DNA from: Diplocarpon mali
Lineage: Eukaryota; Ascomycota; Leotiomycetes; Helotiales; Drepanopezizaceae
Assembly (NCBI GenBank): GCA_024741835.1
Contig: JAENRP010000049.1
Coordinates: forward strand, 76,317-140,316
Length of the DNA stretch: 64,000 nucleotides
Reading direction: 5' to 3'
Shown: one piece after another, positions 12,276-23,463 of the stretch
How the letters are laid out: each line of letters begins with the position of its first letter
Position numbering within the stretch: the stretch's first letter is position 1
Program-made: the position numbers and the translations under genes
The notes under the pieces: generated by a model
Database searches by the model: none
Seen by the model: only the letters and a program-made list of their open reading frames with translations
Told to the model about the DNA's origin: nothing

Positions 12276-14194
12276 TCACTCTACGGCCAGTATGTCAAAA
12301 GGATTGCTCGACTTGGAGTTTCTAACCGGATCCTTCCTGTCAAACTGGTCTCTCTTCCGCTTTGTCTTGGACACTTTATTGACATTCGATCCTGAAGACT
12401 TTCTCGAAGCTTTCGATAAAACACCATGCTTGGATAGATCGGATGAGGCAATTGGTGGCTGGTAATTCAAGGCTAGCATGACTGCTTTCAGATAGTTCAG
12501 AAAGGCTACAGCCTCGACATTTGGATGTTTGGATGGCGCGCTTTTTATGTCCGGATAATCGACCAATGCTGGAAGAGAATTTAGCAGGCGGGTCAATACG
12601 TGTACGCAATCCGGAACGTCGACAGTGCTATTCAAAGAGACCAGGGCTGAGATCTGACTCAGCATTCTCAGGGAATATAGCGAAGCCTGGAGTTGCGCAA
12701 AAAATTGGACGACGTCCCAGCTGAAGTGTCCACTCTCATCTGAATATCCGAGCTCGCCCAAGTCCTGCATGAATAGCCCAAGCGCTGCAGGTTTGGAGTT
12801 AAAATCAGACCATTGAACCTCTTCTTGTATAGCCACAGCTATCCATACGTGGCTCTCTGTGATCGTTGAGAGCTTCTTTTGGAGGCTTGTAAATCTCTCG
12901 GTCAATACTCTGCATGCTTCGGGCATTTCAGAGAGCGCTGCAACTTGCAGACCCCGGCCTTTTGACCGATCCAGTTGTCTCCTGTGCTCAAAAACAACAG
13001 ATGCTCGCTCGTCTTCGGGTACAATGAGGTTGACGAGTCCGTAGGCTAGCTGTCGAATTGCCGTTGATACTTCCCAGGCGCTTGTGCGTACGGGGCAATC
13101 GCGCAAGAACGGGAGAAAAACATGATAAGAATCAGAAATAGATTTCGCATTCACCGACGACTGTCCGGCCATTCGAGCAAGACTACGAAACTGGAGCACG
13201 TATTCCGAAGTACGTGGGTCCAAGCGTCGAATATGCTGAATAGTTCCGGCGTTCGTGAACGAGACAGTGGTATTGGGTAACTCAGTATACTCCTCGAGGA
13301 AGTCCTGGAATAATTGCGGATGTTCCGTGGGTGCTTTCAGAGACTTCGCTTGGCCGTGAAGCTTTTGAAAAGTCCCATGGGCATCTCTGGCCATCTCAAA
13401 GGCGAGGGAGCGCAAACCATGTGATTTTGGGAGCTCTAGTCGTTGACTAATGAGCACTGGTTGAAAGAGTTGGCCACGAAGGAGCCTTTCATCGCTACCT
13501 TCTGAGTCGATATCTTGAAAGAAGCAGACACCACCCTTGGGACCAAGGCAATGCACTAGGAGATCCGAATCGTTGGTCAAGACTATGCCACCGTGCTGCT
13601 TCAGGTAGTGTGCGCAGTGCAAATCGGCTTCACCGGGAACAACTTCAACGGCTGATCCATAGGTATCCGATGCGCTCAAAGCTTCAATAATGGCGGGAAC
13701 AATGAAAGGAGGGGCCTGGAGACTTGTCTGCTTCGCAGCTACCGTTTGATTGCCAAACAGGCTGAACGGGGAAACATTGCCGTATGTAACGCTGTTGCAC
13801 GGCTTCTCGTGTTTCTCGTAAAATTGAGACAAACGCCGGGTATAGTCTTGTATCCTTGATAGCCGGGTTTCTAGCTTCCCCGGGGGTAGGAATCCGTCGA
13901 AATATATCTTCATACTGGACAATGTCAGTAGAGTTCTCGGGCTTCGTTGGCCCTCAACACTTACATAGTAGCATTACTCGCTCTGAGTCCATCCAAATAA
14001 GCAATGGCTATGTCCACCACCTCACGATAAGACCCTGCAGCTTCAAGTGCGTTTGCCCCGGGACATGATGCTCCTAGAGAAATGTAGAACATGTGATGAG
14101 CAAAGGAAGGGCCATCTATTATGATTTCCAGGCCCTCTAAGCTTTGTACAATAGCATAAGGGCGTAGGAATGTAATCAGGTGCCGGATACCCAT
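12276..14194 (-). CDS. Asteroid-type XPG/FEN1-like nuclease-domain protein
   Basis: Two exons (14194-13965 and 13914-12276) joined by a 50-nt intron give 622 residues. The start MGIRHLITFLRPYA is the typical N-terminus of the XPG/FEN1 fold. Residues IIIDGPSFAHH supply the first acidic motif. VVPGEADLHCAHYL and IVLTNDSDLLVHC are the XPG-I motif with its acidic metal ligands. The family (Asteroid, XPG_I_2) is related to FEN1 and Mkt1 nucleases. Fungal members are uncharacterised and a nuclease activity is only inferred. The C-terminus is basic (SKTKRKRDQFDRK) and may be a nuclear signal. The gene shares a 200-bp divergent promoter with the PRPP synthetase gene. Confidence 0.8.
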
Positions 14195-14394
14195 GGGCTG
14201 AAATGGCCTTTGCGAGGCTTGGTCAGATGGTTGTGTTTGCTAATGATTGCTATAGTTGGACAAGACATTTGTCAGCTGTTTGTTCGGGGACCCTAACAGT
14301 CCGTGCCTTATTGTGGCTTTACAATTTTGAGCTTCGGCTTTCATTTCCCGCCTCGAACTTCGCCTATTCCTTTTCTTTCCAACAACAACTCATC
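14195..14394. promoter_or_regulatory. Divergent promoter, Asteroid-like gene / PRPP synthetase
   Basis: Only 200 bases separate the two start codons, which are transcribed away from each other, so both promoters overlap here. A pyrimidine-rich stretch (CCTTTTCTTTCC) precedes the plus-strand start. No specific operator was recognised. Confidence 0.5.
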
Positions 14395-16089
14395 ATGCGG
14401 AATACACTCATCTTTGCTGGAAGCTCTTGCCCTGGGCTGACACACCAGATATGTTCGAACTTGGGTATGGCTCCAGCTGCTGTGGAGCTGTCGCAGTTTG
14501 CCAATGTAAATTAACCTTCGACCTATTCCATCGCGGGGCTAACAGTTCCGTAGGGCGAAACCAGCGTCAAGATCTTGACTTCCATCAGAGAGAAGGATGT
14601 GTTTGTGGTTCAATCGGGTAGCAGTAAGATCAACGACAGCATTATGGAGCTCCTCATCTTGATATCTGCTTGCAAGGGAGGCTCAGCCAACAAAATCACA
14701 GGTCAGCTCTACATATGCTTTACCAATCTGGCGCTCTGACTCTTCATAGCCGTTTTACCTTATTTTCCGTACAGCAGGCAGTCGAAAAAGAAATCACACC
14801 GTGGAGCAATCACTGCGCGTATGCTTGCCAACCTCCTCCATATCGCGGGAATCAACCATGTTGTAACCATCGATCTGCACGCCTCACAGATGCAAGGATT
14901 TTTCAAATGCCCCGTTGACAACCTACATGCCGAACCTTTGATCGCGCGTTGGATTAGGCATAACGTCCCTAACTGGTCCGAAGCAGTATGCGTGTCGAAA
15001 AACGCCGGTGGCACAAAGAGAGTTACATCGCTCGCAGATGCGCTGAAGCTGAATTTCGGTATGGTCACAACTGATAAGAGACGAGGCGGCGGTATGACCT
15101 CGAGCATGATTATGAGTCGGCTGGATGCGTTCGAGAACGATCTGGACGCCGACGTAAGCAGGCTTGAGATTGACGACGATGACGAACCTGAGTTCAAGGC
15201 GGGAAAGAGACCAGAGCTCAGCAAGATACAGACAAGCCGAGACGAGCACAAGTCAGAGCAGTCTGGAAAGCCTTATACCAGTCCCCCTCGACGAACAGCG
15301 CATGCGCGACAGGACAGTCAGCAATCTCCGCGAAAATCTCAGACTGCACCATCTCCTCTCCGAACTGCACATAAAGGTTCGGTGGCGACGAGGTCTCCAC
15401 GTGTTCACCCAACAAGCAATCCTGCAAAATCTTCGTCGATCGAAGAGGAGGTAGGCGAGGGCGAAGAAGCTGAATTCACAGATGAGCGTGCTCGAGACAT
15501 CATTCATGGCCGACTGATTCATGGACATATCGTACCAGATGACTACCCCTCCCCAACTCAATCAGCCATGTCCAGCTCTATAGTACTGGAGCGTCCTGAG
15601 GATGATCCCATGGAGATGTCGAGAAATTCCTCCTTCTTCAATCCCGAAGCACATGCTCTTGGCGGCACAGCAGATGCCACAGCTACCTCTGACGAGGAAG
15701 AGGAAGGCTTCAACAACCCTAGTCTGGAACAGATGATCACTCTCGTAGGAGATGTTCGAGGCAGAACAGTTTTCATCGTGGATGACATGATTGACAAAGC
15801 CGGTAGCTGGATTGCCGCTGCAGAATGTGTCGTCAAGCGCGGTGGTGCGAAAAAAGTGTACTGCATTGCTACCCATGGTTTGTTCGGGGGCGACTCTCTC
15901 GAAGAACTTCAAAATTGCGATTGTATCGACCTGATAGTCGTTACGAATTCCTTCCCTATACCGCCTGAGAAGGTCCGAGGTACCAATAAACTCGTCGTCC
16001 TGGATCTTTCCAACTTACTGGCCGAAGCTATCCGGAGGAATCATTATGGAGAGTCTATATCTGCTCTATTCTCTCATAGCCATGATTAG
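14395..16089 (+). CDS. PRS: Ribose-phosphate pyrophosphokinase with long insertion (PRS1/PRS5 type)
   Basis: Three exons (14395-14505, 14554-14701, 14750-16089) give 532 residues against about 320 for a simple PRPP synthetase. The enzyme makes PRPP from ribose 5-phosphate and ATP for purine, pyrimidine, His, Trp and NAD synthesis. N-terminal landmarks include NGETSVKI, VFVVQSG and the ATP-binding SRQSKKKSHRGAITAR. VVTIDLHASQMQGFF and PVDNLHAEPL follow. At about residues 225-395 lies a low-complexity acidic and Ser-rich insertion. The catalytic domain then resumes with VGDVRGRTVFIVDDMIDKAG (the PRPP loop) and ends IRRNHYGESISALF. Yeast Prs1 and Prs5 carry comparable non-homologous regions and function in heteromeric complexes linked to cell integrity. 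Which paralogue this is I cannot say. Confidence 0.93.
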
Positions 16090-18732
16090 AGCTGTTCTAG
16101 AGTAAGCCATTTGATTTTTTTCCACCATCTGCTCTTGTGCGAATACCACTAGCGAGGCGTTTTGAGCATGGGTGGATGTTACGACACTGGTCCGTCTGCT
16201 GAGGCACAGATGATGAGGCCTAGATTTAAACAATGGCATTACGAACTTTGACAATGACTGTTCGTAGTATACTACGATGTTGGCGACTGTCAGTCTATTC
16301 ATATCTTTCTTTATTCTGTCGAGGCGAGAAAACACCGAGCGATGCATTCTGTAGAGGGTGCAGGAGCTACTTTCATCTAGAAGGCAGTTCTTAACGGAGC
16401 GTTCGTAGATCAATATAGTCCATCAGGACTTTTCGGGATCAGAAGGCACCTTATTCTGGTTATGCCACAGCCTTTTATTAGGATGGGGGATAAGGGGCAA
16501 GAGAACATTCTTGAACATCAACTGTTTACACGAAGCTAGTCGCAATGTATCACGTCAAAGTTGGCGGGAAGTAACCTCTTGCTTTGGACACTTATGTGTA
16601 AGGTACTGTAATTGCTTTTTGATTTCTAGCACTGAGAGCGTATTCTTCGGGCAGTTGTAAATTGTTGATCGCTGTTTTGCGTTTTGTCCTGCTTAGAGCA
16701 CCGACTCTAATGTCTGACTCGCATTGTGCGTTCAAAATTAGCCATTAATGTTGCGAATGCAATTTTTCGAGCTCCAGCTATGCCATGAAGTCAATACATG
16801 ATTTGCCAACCCAATTCCTTTCGATGCCTGGCATGGGTGTCAAGGGACAAAAGACACGGTTGTAGTGACTCCCTACCAGGCTACTGAAACAATTTAAAAA
16901 ACACGCCTAAGAGAGCGAATGGACCTACAATCCCTGAGATTGGAGATATTCGTAACATCTTAGAACATAGAAGATATTGGCCAGTGACGGTGAAACGTAC
17001 AGTATACTCGCCTTGATCGCAGCATTGCGCAAAACGTACCTCTATGGTAATCATCAGCGAGTGTGCAAGGTCCCAAGATCCAGCTGCTACTGAGGAAAGT
17101 GGCTGAAATTGTAAGCCTCCTGCTCAAAAGTTCACGTTCAGGGAGGGGATGTTGAGGCGTTGCAGCTATCACATCTACGGTCCTTGCTCATGTGAAAAGA
17201 AAGAAGCGGAAGGTTTGTGAAAATAGAATAAACCTTCATAAGCGCGAATACTAGCCTTTTTCGAGATCGTCTTGAAATTGCATCTTCCAATGCCATGCTA
17301 GGCATTGACTGCTAAAACCTAACATCTTGTGTCATGCTCTACAGAGATTTGACGTGTAATAAAAACATAACTGTTGCTACCGTATAGAATTCACTAAATA
17401 GACCTTCTCCATAGCTGTAATTCATCAAGCAGGATTTTAGAAGCAGCAAGAGACTAAATAAGACGTTGATGACCTGTCCATTATTTTCTCAATTAAAACT
17501 AAGTCTGGATTTCCAATGCTATGATATCATTTTATTGTTCCATAAATGCATGTGATAGTTATTCTGTCCTAACCATGATCTAAGGACAGAGAGTTGCAAT
17601 CGTCTCGTCCGAAGCTGTAATTGGCTGCAGTAGAAACAAACAAACTACAATGGAGCGTTTGGCTAGCTCGTTCAACATTTTTCAGCTTTTCTGTTATAAC
17701 ATCAAGCCCATGGATGCCTATCAATCAAATACACTATCCAATCATCGCATAACTTTTGCTATAATTAAGTAATGACAAATGATAACTTCTATAAGTGTAC
17801 ACAAATGTAGTCCATTCGTACGAGCTATACAAAGACAGTATGCAGATTAGTCAGTGCTCGTCAGCTTACCCTTTTCATGCTTTTAAAAGACGAGCGGGCT
17901 TCATTTATGTATAATGTCACGAAAATATAGAATCGGTAAGCTTGAGATTCCTCTCCCACCATTGTCACATTTCCTCCCCGAAGCGATTATTTACCATCTC
18001 GTAAGCGGGGTCCTGCAGAAGCCTCTTGGCCTTTGCACACCATACCGCATTCGTGGAATGTGTCGTCCAATGAATACATGCTTGACCTCCAGACGGAAGA
18101 TTTCCCAGCTCGCAGCAGTTCTTCAGCTTGGTCGTGAGGAGGAAATACAGGACCCGAGCCGCTTAGATCTGCTTACTCAGTCGTCTGCATAGCAGATGCA
18201 GGTCTCGTCCGGGAAGAGGCGGCTACCGATGCCATAGTTCGTCATGCAACCTTGTTCTGCTATTGATTATAAACATATGCACTTTGTTGTTTCGAGTCGC
18301 TTGTCAATCGTGGCGGGCGGTGGTGTTTACTTCCTGCGTGCGTGATCTGCGAACTTGGTAGGCTAATGCAGACGCTGGATTGAGATTTAGGAGGCGGTGG
18401 CTAGGTGGTATGTGTCATCAGATCTATGTTTTCTGTAGTACAACAGTGACATTGTCTCGGGGAGTGGAGGCCTCGAGTCTGCCACTCGCGGAGATGAGGA
18501 TGAATGTAATGCGGGATTGCTGATAAAGGACAGCGCCAAGCTTGTCGCAGGGCTCTTGGAGATTTAAGACCCGTTTCGACGAGAATTCAGAGATGTGATC
18601 AAGCTGTGGCTTAGTTCTGCCAGGTGTATAAGTAAGAGGGGGTCTCGCCCTCAATTGAAATATCTCCAGCCCATTCGGACACTTAATCTTGCAGCTCCAA
18701 AGTCTTCTCGTCCCTTCACAACTCACCCCAAT
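16090..18732. other. Long AT-rich intergenic region
   Basis: About 2.6 kb with frequent stops on both strands and no long frame except a doubtful 92-codon one at 17914-18192, listed separately. It contains the 3' region of the PRS gene and, from about 18600, the promoter of the isochorismatase-like gene. No repeat or RNA gene was recognised. Confidence 0.55.
17914..18192 (+). pseudogene. Possible F-box-like gene fragment
   Basis: A 92-codon frame reads LPEAIIYHLVSGVLQK and then PYRIRGMCRPMNTCL, similar in spacing to fungal F-box starts (LPxEI...VCRxFN). It stops abruptly and no downstream exon is convincing. It may be a relic, part of an unrecognised gene, or chance. Confidence 0.2.
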
Positions 18733-19746
18733 ATGAAGTTTTCATCCATCGCAGCAGTGTCGGCAGTTTTAGTAGCTGTCGAAGGTACCTCTCCCTGGCG
18801 TTTCCGAGTTTGAAGGAAGGGGACTGATCTGAATGCAGTCACTGGCGTCCCATTCGTTCGTCTCAACAAGACAGACGCAGTTCTTCTCGTCGTCGATCAC
18901 CAAATTGGGCTCACGGAGCTCGTTCGGGACTACGGTGTTGTAGAGTACAGGAACAATGTACTCGCCCACGCTGCCCTTGGAAACCTCTTCAACCTCCCAA
19001 CCATTCTGACGACCTCTGCTGAGACTGGTGGGTCCGAGGAACGAACGTCGAAAGGGCTACAGGTCACTGACTGGCGAGAATAGGACCGAACGGTGCCTTG
19101 CCCAAGGAGATCATTGCAGTGAGTGACACACCAGGAACACCAGCTAGTACCGAACTGATACGACGTAGATGCACCCAACAGCGCCCTATATAAGTGAGTA
19201 ACACCCCCACCCGCAAGCCATCTGCAGCCCCCAAAGCAAGCCCAAGCACGAGAGCCAACACCGCCAACCTCCAGAGCGAAACGGCGAGGTCGACGCCTGG
19301 GACAACGCCGAGTTTAGAGCAGCCGTCAAGGCGACCGGTAAGAACCAAGTCATCCTCGCCGGCATCGTGACCGAAGTCTGCACCTCCTTCCTCGCGCTCT
19401 CCCTCCGGGCGGAGGGCTACGACGTCTGGGCCAACACCGACGCCTCGGGCACTTTCACCGACAAGCTCGCGGCCGACGCCAACAGTCGCATGGCGGCCGC
19501 GGGCGTCCACTTGCTGGGCATGTTTGCCATTACCATGGACCTCATGCGCGATTGGCGCAATACGCCTGGGGCGGCGGAGGTCCTGCCGTTTCTTGACGTG
19601 TGAGTTGCAGCTGGGGGAGATGGTGTTCGCAAGCTCTGTGCTGACGCCGTGCTAGTTATTTGCCCGCTTACTCGCTTGTTGCTAGAGCTCATGGCTCGGC
19701 TATTGAGAATGGCACTTTGATTCCTGGGCAGCAGGGACTTTTGTGA
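18733..19746 (+). CDS. Secreted isochorismatase-like cysteine hydrolase
   Basis: Six exons (18733-18784, 18839-19027, 19084-19118, 19169-19193, 19275-19599, 19656-19746) give 238 residues. The first exon encodes a short hydrophobic leader (MKFSSIAAVSAVLVAVEG), probably a signal peptide. The rest is an isochorismatase-fold hydrolase: VLLVVDHQIGL holds the catalytic Asp, TSAETGPNGALPKEI follows, then VDAWDNAEF. GIVTEVCTSFLAL holds the nucleophilic Cys, and the C-terminus AHGSAIENGTLIPGQQG is normal. Family members hydrolyse amides or vinyl ethers (isochorismate, nicotinamide, ureidoacrylate). The substrate is unknown. Secretion is unusual for this family in general, although secreted isochorismatases are known as effectors in some plant pathogens. 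Confidence 0.83.
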
Positions 19747-20026
19747 AGGGAAGGTGAGTGAGGAGAGGATGGGGAGACTCATCTGTGAATCGAGGCCGGA
19801 GGCGTATGTGTACTTGACCTCATTCGGGAAGCTCATATCATATGAAGCATTTGTTTGCAAAAAAAGACGTTGAATACATGGCGTAGAAGAAGTTCGAAGT
19901 TCGCCATGTTGTTAGTTGTGTAAATTCTAATATTGGATCAGGCTAATATTACGACCTTCCAACATCACGAGCCCTATCCTAGTAAGAAAAGGCATTGAAG
20001 CTGTCATACGTAGATAGATAAACACA

Positions 20027-22738
20027 TCAGGCTGTACTGTCCACGTATCGGTGGTAGTTCTTCATGACTTCAAGTCTCATCCTTCGTCTCGGAGCTCTCC
20101 GCCCCGTCATCAACTCGAATTGGGCGGACGCTTGTTCAGGCAAAACTTCCAAGCCATCAACAATTACCCACGATTGTTTCGTCTCCTCTCGTATTTGGCG
20201 GATCTGTTTCAGAAGAGGCGTATCGAGAGGAAAGTACGCCAACTGCAGAGAGAGGTATGTGAGCTAACCATGCGTTGCTACGAAAGTTTATGGGGCCGTT
20301 TACCTCGACTACGACACCCCCCGTTGGACTGCCCAGCCATTGTATGGGCATTTCAAAATTCGCAGGGGCACTGGTTCCAATCTGCCGAGCTGGAACACAT
20401 GATATAATCATAGTTGGTTGCCTAAAATCTGCCGGCCAGTCCTCGCCCCCGGACTTCAACACGCGAACGATCTCCCCGTCGCTGCTGAGTCCCGATGCCC
20501 ATGAATTGAAGTGACGAGCTACGGTTTCGGCGTTGTCGAGAGTACGGTTATAGATAAAGATCTTCCGGCATCCTAGTTGGATCATGGCATATATTGCAGC
20601 TCGAGCCATACCCCCTGCGCCGATGACCAATCCGGTCGTCTTGGAGGGCTGGATGACATTTCTGGGCGAGAGATTGCGCCGGATGCTTGTCATGATTCCA
20701 ATGAAGTCCGTGTTATCACCGTAGTATGCAATAATCGGTCCTGCTTTGCCTCTTTGATTTGCATGTCGCAAGAGGCTCTGGGTACTCCCATCTAGGGTTG
20801 TGTGGGAAAGGATTCGCAGCGGGAGTAAAGTATTCACAGCCCCTATCGCCTTTGCATGGTAACTTTTCGCAGCAATACGGGACAGGATTTCGACCTTGAA
20901 CGGCTGGGTGATGGCGGCCCCGCCAAAACTCGAATTCTGACACAGATGCTGTATGTCTTCGAGAGAGGTCACCTAGGTGGCGAGGAGTCAGTTTCTTGAG
21001 ACGTCTGAAAATAGATGTAAAATAAATGCCCAAAGATATCTGGAATATTCGGGAGTAGTAGGGGTACGAGCAGAAAGGGGTTTTCACCTGAAGGGACTGA
21101 AAATCATTGCTCATCCCACATTCGAGATATGCTGCACTATGTATAGCTGGAGACAAACTATAAAACACACTGATACCGAAGTGATAGAAGTGCATAGGAT
21201 CAGCCATCCGGAGTTCGTAGCGAGCTTGCATTGCTTCTGCTGCGGTGGGAAGAAACTGTCGTATCTGGCTTTTGCTTACAGTCGATTGCATGACCGGATG
21301 AGTAACTGGTGTGAAGATTCGATTCGCTACAAGTGAAGGTCGACCATTCTCACCTATGTTGTAGGCAATGACCGGCAACCCATCTGGCATCGATTCGATT
21401 TTTTTTACAAACTGCCGAACTGTGTCGTTGTCGCTGGCTTTGGATGTGGTCCGAACGAACCGGACAATGTTACAACCTAGAGACTTAGCTCTACGGTACT
21501 GTATCATCCGGGATTCGTCGTCCCAACCCCAAGAGTTTTCTTCCCCATGCATGTGGTAACCGATAACTTTGGTTCTGCCGGAAGAACGGACAATGTGAGA
21601 AAATCGATCCGAGGAATATTTCAAGTCAACAACGATGTACTCAACCCCCAATCGTAAACCGTACTCCATCAGCATGAAATATGCGTGTTCCTTGTCCTGT
21701 AACGAGAGATGTGCATCATCGAAGGCATAGTCCTCAACCTGAAATATTATAGGAACCTCAAGGCTCCTTCTGATGGTGGCCACCTGCTTCCCTATGAGCT
21801 TCTGAAGGTTAGGTGACCAAGTATCAATCTTGAGCTGAACAGCATCGGTACCAGCTTCGAGATCTGCCAGATCTAGGTCCGGTATGACTGACAGCCGGAG
21901 AGACAGGGCGTAAGTGTACGACCGGAACTCAGCTGGAAGTGCCGCAACGGAGAAGGGACTTTCTAATCCGCTACGAATGATGCCTTGACCGGTGAGAGAG
22001 TCTAGGAATTTGGAGAAATCCTCCTTTGCGTATTTCAGTCTCGACGAGACATTCCCAAGTCCGTTCTCAGGTGGTGTATCGGTTCCGTCGGAGCTAGAAT
22101 CGTCATAAAGATTGAAATACTCTAGATTTGAGCAGTTGCGGTGTGCTAGATCTGCCTTCTCCAGTCGCGTAGCCTCTTCATCTCCCAAGCGAAGCAGTGA
22201 CTTGATTCGCTCGCTCTCTCTGGTAACATATATCACTGGATTCGTCTTGCAATATTCGTACAGAGCCTTCTGGGATGCGCCCGGCAGACTTCCCATTCCA
22301 CACTCGATCACGCATCCGGATCTGTGATTGTCTAGCATGCGTTTCAGCACCTCGACATTTTTTTGGTAAAATTCGAGACTTCCATGTTGCTGCATGAAAA
22401 CGCCCCTGATATTGTCAGCTCTTCACCAGCTGGTAGGGATTTTTAAATATTTCATTCCACACCCGTGAGAATCATCAAGCCGGGAAACATACCATAGTGA
22501 GTAGGATAATGGTGGTCTCTTACCTGGATACGCCGGTAACCTCTTGAAAATAGTAGTCTTCGGTGATCAGCCGCCGGCCCAGGTGAGTGGCACCTATGAA
22601 ACCTAGAGTTCTCTTTCCTGAGCCACGCGATCCAACTAAAACAATTGAGGCATTTGAAGGAAAGTCTCGAACATTTGGTCGAGGCCGTGTGGTGCTGTCA
22701 AGATATGCTGGGGTCTCCAGCTGGGTTATTACCGACAT
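20027..22738 (-). CDS. qutR: Quinate pathway repressor QutR (qa-1S type)
   Basis: Four exons on the minus strand (22738-22524, 22405-21088, 20972-20304, 20242-20027) give 805 residues. The layout copies the last three domains of AROM. First comes a shikimate-kinase-like domain (P-loop GSRGSGKRT near residue 36). A type I dehydroquinase-like domain spans about residues 225-445. A shikimate-dehydrogenase-like domain runs from about 450 to the end (FGISVFYSLSPAIHSAAY, ITQPFKVEIL, NTDFIGI, GAGGMARAAIYA). In the dehydroquinase part the Schiff-base lysine position reads NIVRFV (Arg387), while a His survives at GYHMHGEE. Known QutR and qa-1S proteins of about 920 residues bind the activator and keep it inactive without quinate. 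This copy lacks an N-terminal extension in my model, so an upstream exon may be missing. It is divergent from qutA. Confidence 0.88.
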
Positions 22739-23463
22739 CTCATCTGCCGAGACAGATCACAACTCCCAAGCAAGACTGGGCAATAAGTCTCTGCAAATGG
22801 ACGATAAGCGATGACTCCGAACAAGACTCGACGTCTCCAATGGCGTTTCTCGAGGAACAGCGCTCTGTCTCTATGACGTGCTGACCTGTGGCCGTCCAAC
22901 GGGAGTGGAGCAGGGCTAATGACTGACGGAGAAAGGAGACAAAACGAGAGTAGGCCAGGCCCACTGGCTAATCCAGCCGACTCGACAAACAAGACAGACG
23001 AGGAAGCCTTTCGAGATGCTCGTTGTATGAAAGTTGAAAGGGTTGATAGAAATGATAAGCAAACATCACAGTATCCAGATCGACTCACCAGGGCTGGCGG
23101 TGGTGGACTGAGGCCAAACTCCCTAGTGGAGGTACTTTGGAAAAACTCTTATCCGGTATTCGGGGACTGTGGGGTATGGGGTTGTCCAATCACGGTGTCT
23201 CCAGAGGCGAGGCTCGACCCTGCCTTCGGGCCTCGAATCTTCCCCACAAAGTCTCAACGCTTGTGAAGTCGTCACCGTACATTCGACGTCCCGACTCTCA
23301 GTCGCCCCTTGCAGCTTCGATTCAAGAAAGATCGTGGTATCTATGTCTCGAGGACCGATTTTGCGCATACTTCCTTGATGAGCGGGTCTCGAAGCCATGC
23401 CCTTTGGGCGACAATCCCCGAGCTCAATATCTTCCGCAAGGCAGCAAGACAACGCTGTTGCCA
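22739..23463. promoter_or_regulatory. Divergent promoter of qutR and qutA
   Basis: This 725-base spacer lies between the two regulator genes, which are transcribed outward. It carries one sequence close to the QA-1F operator (listed separately). In Neurospora the homologous qa-1S and qa-1F pair is likewise divergent and autoregulated. Short open frames here are not convincing. Confidence 0.6.
23139..23154. promoter_or_regulatory. Candidate QA-1F/QutA operator
   Basis: GGAAAAACTCTTATCC matches the symmetric consensus GGRTAARYRYTTATCC (as I remember it from the Neurospora qa cluster) at 14 of 16 positions, including the complete TTATCC half-site. It lies 310 bases before the qutA start and 400 bases before qutR. 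A single imperfect site could be chance. Confidence 0.5.
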
